From the NCBI GenBank assembly GCA_039881045.1, contig JAYWVB010000009.1, forward strand, positions 744,001 through 808,000: a DNA stretch of 64,000 nt, read 5' to 3'. Made by a program: the position numbers and the translations under genes. This document shows positions 12,301-21,957 of the stretch, piece by piece. Below the pieces are notes generated by a model. The model saw only the letters and a list, made by a program, of their open reading frames with translations, had not been told where the DNA came from and ran no database searches. The DNA is from Chaetomium olivaceum (Eukaryota > Ascomycota > Sordariomycetes > Sordariales > Chaetomiaceae). The number at the start of each line of letters is the position of its first letter. Position 1 is the first letter of the stretch.

Positions 12301-13802
12301 AGCGACACCCCCCACCGGTCCCGTTCCACCCCTGCCCGGGCAGGAAAGCAATGCGGCTGCTGTTGCCAATGCCAACGAGGAGGACATGGCCGTTGAGATG
12401 GCGACCGAGGAGAGCGGAGAGAGGGGCCGGCTCTTTGTTAAAGTGATGGGAGTCAAGGACCTTGATCTGCCCATTCCGAAGAGTAAGAGAAATTCTCCAG
12501 CCCTTGGGCATTATCATGTCACCCAACTAACAGCCACAGACGAGCGCACTTGGTTCAGCTTGACGCTTGACAACGGTGTCCACTGCGTGACAACTGCCTG
12601 GCTCGAGCTTGCCCGCAACGCACCCATCGGTCAGGAGTTTGAGCTGGTCGTTCCCAACGACTTGGAGTTCCAACTCACCCTCAACGTCAAGCTCGAGAAG
12701 CCCGCGCCTGCGCCTCTCAACAAGAAGGCCCTCCCCCCCTACCAAGACCTCTAAGCCCAAGACGTCGGCCTTCAGCCGCGTTTTCGCTTCTCCCAAGAAG
12801 CGTCGCGAGATGGAGCAGCGCCAAAAGCAGCAAGAAGAGGAGGACCGGCTCGCTGCCCAGCGCGAGGCGCAATCCCGCCAGATGATGCTAAAGGCGTCGC
12901 AGCAACCCAGCGCATGGGATCTGCTCAGCCCGCTGGCCGCAGAGGACGGTAGCTTTGCGCGCGCCTACGTTTGTCTCAAGGAGCACGAGCCGCGCTGCTT
13001 CGGCCGGCCGTACCTCGTCGACGTAGCGGCCTTCAACGAGTGGGCGACCGAAGAGGCCGGATTCGCGTCCAGCGTCAAGAGCAAGCGTGGCAACGCGGCG
13101 GGTGCTACGACGGGTGGTGTGATCCGGCGCGCGCCGTACAAGATCGGCAAGCTCGAGTTGCAGCTGCTGTTCGTACCGCGCGCCAAGGGCGCCACCGACG
13201 ACGACATGCCCAAGAGCATGAACTCGTGCATCCGCGAGATGAAGGCCGCCGAGGAGCGCCTAGCCCGCTGCTGGGAGGGCCACCTCAGCCAGCAGGGCGG
13301 CGACTGCCCCTACTGGCGCCGCCGCTACTTCAAGCTAGTCGGCGCGAAGCTCACCGCCTACCACGAGGCCACGCGCCAGCCGCGCGCCACCATCAACCTC
13401 GCCAACGCGAAGCGTCTCATTGACGACCGCCGCACGCTCATGGAGAAGGAGACGACGGGCCGCGGCGGGCGCCGTCGCCGCTCGGCGTTTGCCGAGGAGG
13501 AGGAGGGCTACATGTTTGTCGAGGAGGGCTTCCGCATCCGCTTCAACAACGGCGAGCTGATCGACTTCTACGCCGACAGCACTGCTGACAAGGAGGGCTG
13601 GATGAGGGTGCTAGGTGAGGTTCTGGGCCGGGAGAGCTTGGGTTCGGCCGTCGACGGCGGCTCCTCGGAGGACCTCACCGGTGCTCCGGGAAGCCGCATG
13701 AAGGGGAAGTGGTGTGAGCTGGTGCTGAAGAGGGAGGAGACGCTGAAGAAGCGCGCTGAGGGGAGGAGGGTGCATTCGCGTACTAAGAGCATGTACGTGT
13801 AA
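9326..13802 (+). CDS. BUD4: BUD4/anillin-like septation scaffold with C-terminal PH domain (two frame breaks)
   Basis: Bud4-type anillin-like proteins organise septins and the contractile ring at the septum. The exons are 9326..9343, 9423..9560, 9630..11987, 12132..12482 and 12540..13802 (4128 nt, about 1375 aa if both breaks are corrected). Exon 1 is only 18 nt and joins in phase to VQPLRLSK. The 144 nt intron 11988..12131 is inferred because it joins EAQK to RGYLMRQNTK; it could be read through. The N-terminal two thirds are disordered and acidic, with LPEGKSLHRHQKSVTF and ASLEDTDKTPV. The C-terminal part has the anillin-like segment GRLFVKVMGVKDLDLP and a PH domain (WEGHLSQQGGDCPYWRRRYFK to IDFYADSTADKEGWM). 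The frame shifts at a C6 run (12308-12313, one C short) and shifts back at a C7 run (12733-12739, one C extra). The conserved protein is otherwise intact, so these are more likely sequence errors than a pseudogene. Confidence 0.88.
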
Positions 13803-14869
13803 GGGTGGGGTGAGAGTCATGGGGTTTTCTTAGCGATGATGGGATGATGATGTCGGGTGTTGGGGCTGGGCTGGGCTGGGCTGGGCTGGGCTGGGTTGGG
13901 TTAGGTTAGGGCTGGTTGGACATTCGTTGCTGTGGCTGGTGTTGATGAGACGCCGGGATGGGGTAAATCATGTGGATGGAGTTCGGTTTGTTGGGGGTAT
14001 AGGAAGCATGAGGAAGCGGGGGTTGATTGATGATGATGATATACGGGGATGGATGGATCGAGGTGGTTGGGTTGGGATGGGATTGGGTCGGGACACACTC
14101 ACGGACACACATGAGGTCTGGCTTGGCTGACGAAGGCCAGCTAGTTCCCTCCTCCTCTTGCTTTTCTTTTCTTCTCGTCATCCCTTTTTTCTTTTCCTTC
14201 GTTTGTCTACTCTTTTTTACCCACCGACAGACTCGGTGGGGCCATCTTAGGGGCTTGTAACCGCACCCCCTCTTTTCTTACGTCTATTTTGTGTCAGTCT
14301 AGCAAGCGTACTCTGTTTTGTCTGTTTTTATCTGCTTTTGCCTGTCGTTCTCACTCTCCGCTGGATGTGTGTCTCGCTGTGCCTGGGCTGGAGTTGGGTT
14401 CTGTCTGTGTTTGGTTTGATCTTCGCTTCGTTCCGCCGACACTCTAACTCCACCACTGACTGCGCTGTTGTGGTGGATGAAAAGGGGGCAAGGCAAGAAA
14501 AGTTCGAGCTGGCTTGACTAATACCATGGGGACGATGAGCCGGGACGCTGTTGGGGGGGTTGGTGTTGTGCGGTGCTTCTTTGTGTGTATTGAGAGCTTT
14601 TTGTTAGATCTGTACGGAACGAACGCATCTGCAGTTGCTAGTTTGGCTATGACTTTGCGTGAGGTGAAGGTTTGTTGTTACGTGTGACCCTCGTAGAGTG
14701 ACTGGTCCCAGGTGATGGTGGATGTTGACTATGTAATAAGACCTTGGTGGAACACCTACAGCGAAGACTGCGAGCCATCATCAATATATACACGCGCACA
14801 TCACAATACCACTAAGCCTGCCCAGCACATATCCAAGCCCCTATCTTCTCTAGACCGCCACTCACCCTA
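13803..14869. other. Convergent intergenic region BUD4 / HIS6
   Basis: This is 1.07 kb without a supported gene. It is G/T-rich on the plus strand at the left (GGGCT repeats, GATGGATGG words) and pyrimidine-rich from 14140 to 14420, as expected for 3' UTRs of converging genes. Open frames of 65-90 codons here are low complexity. Confidence 0.5.
13862..13912. repeat. GGGCT / GGGTT pentanucleotide array
   Basis: About six GGGCT units grade into GGGTT and AGGTT units in the BUD4 3' flank, 60 bp after the stop codon. The G runs occur every five bases on the plus strand, so the transcript could form G-quadruplex-like structure. It resembles but is not the fungal telomere repeat TTAGGG. Confidence 0.8.
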
Positions 14870-15804
14870 CTACTGCTGCTGCTGCTGTTGCGACTGCTCC
14901 TCCTCCGCCTGCCTCCGATTCCAGGCGACGCACTCCGCCAGCGTGACCCCCTCCCCGCCAAAACAGTCCAGCGCACTCCCAATAGTGAGATCGACCTTAC
15001 CCCTGCTCAGTCGCTTGACGCGTTCCAAGTCCTCGATGTGCCGCCCGCCGCCCGCATAGGTCACGGGGATGCTGCACCACTCGGCCAGCCGCGCGACCAG
15101 CGCCTCGTCGACACCGCGCTGCAGGCCTTCGTTGTCGGCGGCATGGATGAGGAATTCGGAACAAAACGGTTCGAGGAGGCGGATGGATTCTTGTGTGTTC
15201 TTTTTCAGTCTTTTTGAGAGAGGGATGGGGAAAAAGGGGAAAGCGGAAGGGAGGTTTACCTTGGTTGACTTCCATGTCGGTGATGGTCTGCCACTTGTCC
15301 ATGGCGACGAACCATCTGTCCTCGCCGCCGTGCCGCCGACAGCTGAGGTCGATCACTAGCTTGCTCTTGTCGCCGTCGAGCGCGGCGAGAACTGAGTCGA
15401 GGCGGGGCTGAGAAAAGGTGCCGTTGGGGAAGAGAAAGGAGGTGATGATGACCCGGGGTATTTTAGTAGATGCTGCTTTCGGTTCGAGTATGAGGGATAC
15501 AAACTTTCTCAGCACCGGCGTCTATCCACTCTTTGGCGTTGGTGTCGTTGATGCCACCCCCAACCTGCAAAGCCCCTGGCCAGGCTGCCAGTGACTCCCG
15601 CGCAGCATCCTGGTTGCCCGGGCCCAGCATGATAACATGGGCGCCCGTGAGGTCATTGTCGCGGTATAATTTGGCGAAGTGAGCTGGAGGGTGTGGTGAG
15701 ACAAAATTTGTCTGGAGTGAACTGGTTTTACTGTCCAATGTCCCGCCGACAATTTGCTTGACCTCGCCGGCGTGGAGGTCAATGCAAGGTCGGAATCGAG
15801 TCAT
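14870..15804 (-). CDS. HIS6: ProFAR isomerase (BBMII isomerase), histidine biosynthesis
   Basis: This cytosolic enzyme of histidine biosynthesis interconverts ProFAR and PRFAR (the HisA step). The exons are 15505..15804, 15260..15452 and 14870..15189 (813 nt, 270 aa, the usual length). The start MTRFRPCIDLHAG carries the family's first phosphate/aspartate signature. VIDLSCRR, FLIHAADNEG and VTYAGGGRHIEDLERV complete the TIM-barrel pattern, and the protein ends in a run of glutamines encoded by CAG/GCT repeats. Intron 2 (15190..15259) is canonical. Intron 1 (15453..15504, 52 nt, TACTAA branch) must end in GG rather than AG to restore the conserved EKVIITSFLFP. It is divergent from FAF1 and shares 386 bp of promoter with a TGAGTC site near 15932 that resembles the CPC-1/Gcn4 element. 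Confidence 0.92.
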
Positions 15805-15931
15805 TTTGAGTGTGTTGAGTGTGTTGAGTGCCGCACAGACACTGGTCTTCTTCGGGTTGTGTGGACGAGGCAAAAAGACGCGAGCGAATTTAACAGATTT
15901 CCAGGTTTTACTCAAGCCTCCTTTCACCACT

Positions 15932-15938
15932 TGAGTCT
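15932..15938. promoter_or_regulatory. CPC-1/Gcn4-like site in HIS6-FAF1 promoter
   Basis: TGAGTCT matches six of seven bases of the TGA(C/G)TCA element bound by the amino-acid starvation regulator CPC-1/Gcn4. It lies about 128 bp upstream of HIS6. A second 6/7 match (TGATTCA) is at 16169. Regulation of histidine genes by this factor is well established in fungi. Use of these copies is inferred. Confidence 0.4.
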
Positions 15939-16190
15939 GTACAGTATCTCACTAATAGGGGGCTTGTTTACAGAAGGGGGTGCTGTGTGTTTGGCGGGGT
16001 ATTGACCGTGCCATTTCTGGAGGGGCTTCCAGGTTCCATGAGATTTCTTGGCGCCCGATAAGATAACCTCAGCCATCGAGGTTCTGGAAATTTTTACCAG
16101 AGCTCCAAAGCAAGACAATTCAAGGTCCCGTCTTACACGTCCCCACCCATTGACAACTTCACTTTTTCTGATTCAGGGCAATTCCTCACA

Positions 16191-17270
16191 ATGCCGAGCC
16201 TATTAGGCAAACGCAAGTCACGGGCTACAGTGGAGGACCCCGAGGCAATTGCCGACGCTCAAGAACTTCTCAGGCAACACTTCGAGGCGCGTTTCAAGCC
16301 ACTCCCCAGTGCCGCTGCCGCCCCCCGTGCCGCTCCAAAGAAGACAGCCAACAACGATTCTGACCGCGATGACAACGGCGCTAGCCAGGATGATGACGAC
16401 AGTGATGCCAATGCGGCTCAATCCGACTCGGAATGGGGAGGAGTTTCGGACGAGGAGGACGAGGACGAGGAGGGTATGCATTGGTTTCCCTGGTTATGCG
16501 ACACGAGCCCTCGGCTAAGACAAGACAGACACCGAAGCACACGTCGTCGAGGTCATTGATCACACATCGACCACCTCAACCACGACCGCGGCAATGAGCA
16601 AACGGGAGCTCAAGGTTTACCTTGTAAGGCTATACATGCATCGTATTGATATGCCGAAGTTACCGCTGACAGTCAGCTCAAGTCCTCCCGTCCACCCGAC
16701 CCCAGTCAGCTCGCGGCACAGACGACAGCAACCAACACCAAAAAGACACCTGCCGATGGGGAACCTGAAGATAGCGCCGCTTTTCTCGCCAACGATCTAG
16801 CCCTGCAGCGGCTTATTTCTGAGTCCCACATCCTGTCGGCGGCCGGCGCGAATCCGTCCCACTGGCAATCTGAGCACGCCGCTGGCACCGCCACCAACGT
16901 CCGTGCCTTCGCCGCTGGTCGTACGGCCCGCAAGACGACCGATATGCGCGTGCAGGCTCTGGGGGCCAAGGAGAGCATCCTAAGTCAAGCCAAGATGCCT
17001 ATGTCCATGCGCAAGGGCATTGTCAGCGCCGCTACGGTGAAGGAAGACAAGAGGCGGAGGGAGGCGCGGGAAAACGGCATCATCCTCGAACGGGAGACGA
17101 AGAAGGCCAGGGTCACAAAAAAGAGGGGAAGGGGTGATAGGCCAGTCGACCTTCCTGGTGTGGGTAGGATGAAGGGCGCCGAGCTACGAGTTAGCGCACG
17201 AGAGGCGCGCGAGATCGCGGCTTCGGTGAGAAAGCCAGCCGGGAGAGGGAGAGGCAAGAAGAGGAGGTGA
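16191..17270 (+). CDS. FAF1: Faf1-like 40S ribosome assembly factor
   Basis: The product is predicted to be a nucleolar factor for 18S rRNA maturation (Faf1/FSAF1 family). The exons are 16191..16473, 16529..16614 and 16677..17270 (963 nt, 320 aa). The last acceptor could instead be at 16683, shortening the protein by two residues. The N-terminus MPSLLGKRKSR is followed by an Ala/Pro segment and a long Asp/Glu/Ser acidic tract. The central part has MSKRELK followed by SSRPPDPSQL and ALQRLISESHIL. The C-terminal half is very basic, with MRVQALGAKESI, PMSMRKGIV and a Lys/Arg tail ending GRGRGKKRR, typical of nucleolar RNA-associated proteins. GGAAATTTTTACC about 105 bp upstream resembles the RRPE element of ribosome-biogenesis genes. 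The family call is from recognised sequence pattern and is not proven. Confidence 0.72.
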
Positions 17271-19388
17271 TCCTGCCTCGACCCTGCCTCCGCACCTTGC
17301 AAGCAAGCCATTATCTTGCCCAGCGAGCATTCTGCCATCAACCTGCGAAGACTGACTACAGAGGTCCATTCCTTCGCAATATTTGCCCGTGAAGAGGGTA
17401 AGGACGAAGAGTCTTCGGTATTGGCAGGGTCGCGACCCCCGCGCCTCTATCTTACATTTCAATTGGTTCACAAACCAGCTTTCAATAGCAAAGCTGTTGA
17501 AACACCCCGCAACCTCCCTTTCGGCCGCTCCCGTCTATCCTGCCCCAAAATGGCGAGTTTCAAATCATCAACAATCGACCGGCAGGCTGGTCGACTACGC
17601 ACTCTTGCCGGGCCGGTCCAACTTTGTTGGACCCGAGTCGCTGGATTAACAGCTTGGGGCCATGCCTCCCAAAGCTAAAGTTATCGCGGGCATACACACG
17701 CCGCCATTCCCGCCACGATCAGCATTCCGCCTTCCCATTGCAACGTAGAACAATGTGGGCTGGCTGTGCCACTGACCTGCTATCGGTAAACGGCCGTCAA
17801 GGAGTCTTCGGCCCCGTGGGACAAGCCTGTGCAGCCGGGCCGTCTTACCAACGGGCCTGTCTTGGAATGACCCGGAGTCGTAGTAGGGGTGCTGAAGATG
17901 ACAAGCCCAAAACGGCGTCACGCAAAGTTGAGAAATTGGATCTGATATCCCACACCCACTCAACGGCCACCGCGATACGAGCCACAATTCCAACCTGCCA
18001 TGTGTCTGTGTCTGTCTGTCCCTGTGCACCCTCACCCGCCTCAAGGAACAATAACACCACCACCATAAAAGTGTACAAACATCACCAACAACACCCCGTG
18101 CATCCCCACCCCCACCGCAAATCAGCGGCCTGTACAACATTGCCCATTTGCTATGTTAGATCCGACCGACCAAGCGGCTGAGCCTACGGTCCTGCCCCAA
18201 CCTTTTTGCGATGTCTCTCCTAAGCCAATCGAACAGTAGCAGCCCAAATTGACCGACTGCTTAGTTTGGTTGGGTTGACTGGCCGTGGGGTCCGATCCAA
18301 CAAACCCAGCCAGCCCAGCCAGCCAGCCAGCCAGCCCAGCCAGCTCAGCCCAGCCAAGCCGGGCCGATATGTGGCCGCCCTACCCCGAACCAGATTACCG
18401 GGCAGGCAGACGGGGTGGTCACTTGGCCTTGCAGGATGGCCATCTATACGTGCAAAATGTAAGATCAAGATCGAAGATCGGCGGCGGTTGGGCGGTTGGG
18501 CGGTTGGGGGGCAGATCTGGGCGGGAGATGGGCAGTCGATCGTTTTGCCACGGGGTGGTCGGTCGGTCACTGATCTGGTTGGTGATATGTATACCTTACT
18601 TGTGTTATGTGTCAGTCAGCACGTGGTAGTATGGTGTTACCATGGATTGGATTGGTTGAGTCGGGATTGGAGGCAGGTGATCTTACCTTCGGCTAGGAAC
18701 GGAAGGACCGCAACGAAATACTATGTAGAGTTTTATCAAGATTGTCGCAAGGCCGGGGGTTTTCTTAGCAACAATCAGCGAACAGGCGAGCTACCTGATG
18801 CAAGATAGATGTAATGTAGTTCACACAGGGACAAAGTTGGCACACAATATCTTTCAAAACGACATCAATTGATTCTACCGCCCAGGTATCGTACTCTCCA
18901 GCACCAGCCGCCCTATAAGGACAGCTAATGTGCCTATCAACTAGCCGAAAAAGAGAAGTAAAAAAGACACGAAACAGGGAAGAAGACCGAGTTATATACA
19001 AAGACAAATGCAGTTATGTCTTCTTCCTTCTCGTCTCGTCCGTCCGTTCCACACTTCCCAGAGGCGGTTGAGGAACGCACTCCCCCGAGAGCAAAAAAAG
19101 CCAAGACCACTTCTTCCTCCTTTCCAGCTCGCCGCCGTCTCTAGCGTAAACCCAACTCCATCTTTTTCAGCCACTGCAATGCTTACTTACAAAGATGCGA
19201 CCGTCTCGGAACCATAAAACGAGATAGCCGCGGACAAAAGAGAAAGACAAGAATGTCACACCGTCGGCAAAAGCCAGCGATGTAGTAAATGAGACCCAGA
19301 TAGACCCAGGTATGAGGAAATGAAAACAATATAAAAATGTATATGACCCAGTAAAATGTCCCAACCGCCACCATCACACGCCGAAGTC
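17271..19388. other. Intergenic region FAF1 / STE12 3' side
   Basis: This is 2.1 kb without a supported gene. It contains a CAGCC/CAGCCAGC short-repeat patch (18306-18360) and a G-rich patch of GGCGGTTGGGCGGTTGG near 18481. The segment next to STE12 (18800-19388) is less GC-rich and probably holds the STE12 3' UTR. Confidence 0.45.
18306..18360. repeat. CCAGC / CAGC imperfect short tandem repeat
   Basis: Alternating CCAGC and CAGC words fill about 55 bases in the FAF1-STE12 interval. This is a simple-sequence repeat with no coding context. Confidence 0.85.
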
Positions 19389-21957
19389 TTAAGCCATACC
19401 GCCGGTATTAATAGCGTGCGGTTGGCTCATGGTCATCGGCATGCTAAGCGTTTGGAGGCTGTTGAACGTTTGTGTTTGTGGGTGGCTTTGGTTCGCGGGC
19501 GACACGTTGTGAGGTGAGGGCCCGTTGTTGCTGTTGACGGCCGCATCGAGCGACCCGGCCACATACCCGCCCTCGGAGGTCGGCGAGGCGTCGTCGATCG
19601 AGGACAGCTGGTCCTCGCCGGAGTACTGCTCTTCCTCCTCGCCCGAGTTGAAGTTACCCTCGGCACCGTCGTTGCGGTCATGGGTGCGCTTGTGCCTGCA
19701 AGGAAATACATGGTTAGTCCCCATTTCATACCTGACGGGATATGGTCGGCTTGGGTGTTGGCTATGCAAGGCTGTTGTGTTGTGACTATTGGCGATCTCT
19801 GTAGGGTTGGGTGAGGATTGCTCCGCTCTTGGCGTGCCACTTGCGCAACATTGCTGCTCAACTTCCCAATTGTCGACTGACGAAGGAAATGATACACCAA
19901 GGAAATGAGGGGGGCATACTGTGCTAGGTTGTCTGATCGGGAGAACGCCTTGCTACAATAAGGGCAGGTGTAGGGTCTTTCTTGTGTGTGTGTTCTCACG
20001 TGTCTGGAAGGTTTGGTCAGATTACACCGCAGGAGCTTCACATGTTTACAAATGAAAAGTTTTTTCAAAGTCTTACCGCTTCAGGTGCTCCAACCTCTTA
20101 AAGAGGCGACCGCAGGAGGGGATGGGGCAGGTGTGGGACTTCTGGGGATAGGGGCCAAGTTCCATGACGGTTGCGGATCGGGCTCTGCGTACCACGCCGG
20201 GGCCACCGTGCATCATTGGCCTTTGGTCGTTCAGGGGGCCGAGTTCGTCGACTGGGAGCGGGGAGTAGTCGTGTTGATGAAGGGCCATGGGGTTGAGAGC
20301 GGGGCTGCCCTCCACCGCCGAAAGCGGTGTTCCATGACGCGACAGATCGAGCACCTCCTTGTGCTGTTGCGGCATACCAGAGCCGCCGTATGTCAGACCC
20401 GGCGGCGAGGTGTCCCCAGACTCTTCACCTTCGGCAACAGGGCCGACTGAGGCGGACACGGACCTCCTGAGGTCGGAGGGGCGGTGGCTCCCCTGAGTTG
20501 CTGCCGCGATCGCCGCGGTGGTGGCTGAGAGCGAAGGGGGGATGGACGAGCGCCGCCTCCGTTGCTTGTACGTAGGCGACCCCTCAATGACGGACGAGTA
20601 CACATTGTTTGGCCCGTAGCTCCGCGGGAATGAAGGACCGGACAGGTTTGACGGCGGGAGGTGGAGCATGCCATTCAGGGCACCGACAGGGTTGAGGTGA
20701 TCCGGGATAGCGCTGTACAAGCCTGTCTCCTCGTTGGCGATGTAGGCAGGCTCGCCACCAATGGCGAGTGCTTGTTGCGGGGGTGTCAATGGCTCGAATG
20801 AGATACCCCTTTGGCTGTAATCCTCATAGTGGGACGACACAAACGACGGGGCGGGCGAGTACTCCAAGCCGAACGCGGGCATCGAGGTGTGGCGCTGGTG
20901 CGTCTGGGCCATTGGCACACCGTTCTGGTTGTACTGCACGCGGGGGTGCTGCGGATAGTCGGGTTCCCGCTTGACTGCCGGCTGAGGTGTGGGCATGCTG
21001 GGGGCCATCGCCATCGCTCCGTACGGGGCCATCGCCTCCATGCCGTCCGCCATCGGGGCCATTGTTTGAGGCATCGGGGGCATAGACTGGGGCATCTGCT
21101 GAGGCATTTGCTGAGGTATCGGCTGGGGCATTTGCTGGGGCATCTGCTGAGGCATGGGCTGGTGCATCATCTGTGGGGGAGGCATCGAGTCAATCGGCGC
21201 CATCACCGGAGAGGTGGTCTGTTGCTGGGAGAAAGAAACTGGTTGCGGGTTGAAGGACGACGAGTTCGCCTGCTGAGCTTTCGTGAGCTGCTCGTACAAC
21301 GACTGCGACGAATCGAATTGGAAGGAGAGGGCCGGTTCGCTAACGGCGGCCGTTGTGGCTTCCTGGCCCATCTTCTCCCTCTTCAGGTCCCGCTCGAGGG
21401 CGTCCAGGAAGAGGCGATCGTGAGGAACGCTGTACCAGTAGAAAACCTTCTGCTTCTTCTGGGTCCGGATGCAGTTGTTCTTGTAGAGGAAATCGAGGAA
21501 GGCGCTCTTGGGCTCCTCGAGTGTGGCGTCCGTCCCTGACTTGAGGTTCCGCAGGTCCGAGAAGATGCCCTCCTCAAACTTCTTGGAGTTCTTCACCGGC
21601 CGCCCAAAGGCCTGGAAGCGGAACGACAGGCATCTTACGATGTCTGTGCCGGAGATGTGAAAGAGGTTGTTCCATAGCACGCAAGAAACGTACTCGCCGG
21701 TCGGGAGGAGGAACCGCCTAATGTATTGATCGGGCGTCCAGTCAACTGGTGCCGAAAGGAGAAAGTATTTGACTACAATCCCGTGTTAGCAAGGTCCGCC
21801 TCTGCTTTCCACCGCCGTCTGGCGCGAGCAACTCACGATTATCAACTTGGTGCAGGGCTACCTGAGCATCCTCCGGAAGGTTGTGCTGAGCCTCAGCGCT
21901 CAGCATGAACGTCTCTGGGATCTGTTGTCCGGCCATGGTTGCATTCTGTTGGTACAT
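19389..21957 (-). CDS. STE12: Ste12 homeodomain-like / C2H2 transcription factor
   Basis: This is the transcription factor at the end of the mating and pathogenicity-type MAP kinase cascade. The exons are 21837..21957, 20077..21772, 19920..20003 and 19389..19695 (2208 nt, 735 aa). The STE DNA-binding domain covers about residues 35-150 (DWTPDQYIRRFLLPTGE, CVLWNNLFHISGTDIVRC, FLYKNNCIRTQKKQKVFYWY). A Gln/Met/Pro repeat (MPQQ units, around 21080-21170) follows. The C-terminal part has two C2H2 fingers (CPIPSCGRLFKRLEHLKRH; CPYCSKAFSRSDNLAQ then HKRTH), an arrangement found in filamentous fungi and absent from the yeast protein. The last intron is 224 nt, three times the local norm, splits the second finger before its histidines, and stays open if retained. 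The start ATG 21957 (MYQQNATMAGQQ) agrees with the family. Confidence 0.95.
21080..21172. repeat. Coding repeat of MPQQ units in STE12
   Basis: Repeated GGCATCTGCTG-type 12 bp units encode a run of MPQQ, MPQP and MPQS tetrapeptides between the STE domain and the zinc fingers. The tract is likely to be length-polymorphic and lies in a disordered transactivation segment. Confidence 0.75.

Noticed and set aside
13895..13912. Telomere-like GGGTTAGGTTAGGG words
   Set aside because: It is the tail of a GGGCT pentanucleotide array rather than TTAGGG hexamers, and it is surrounded by single-copy genes.
20811..21539. 242-codon open frame antisense to STE12
   Set aside because: It is a shadow of the STE12 MPQQ repeat (His/Arg/Gly-rich repetition) with no independent support.
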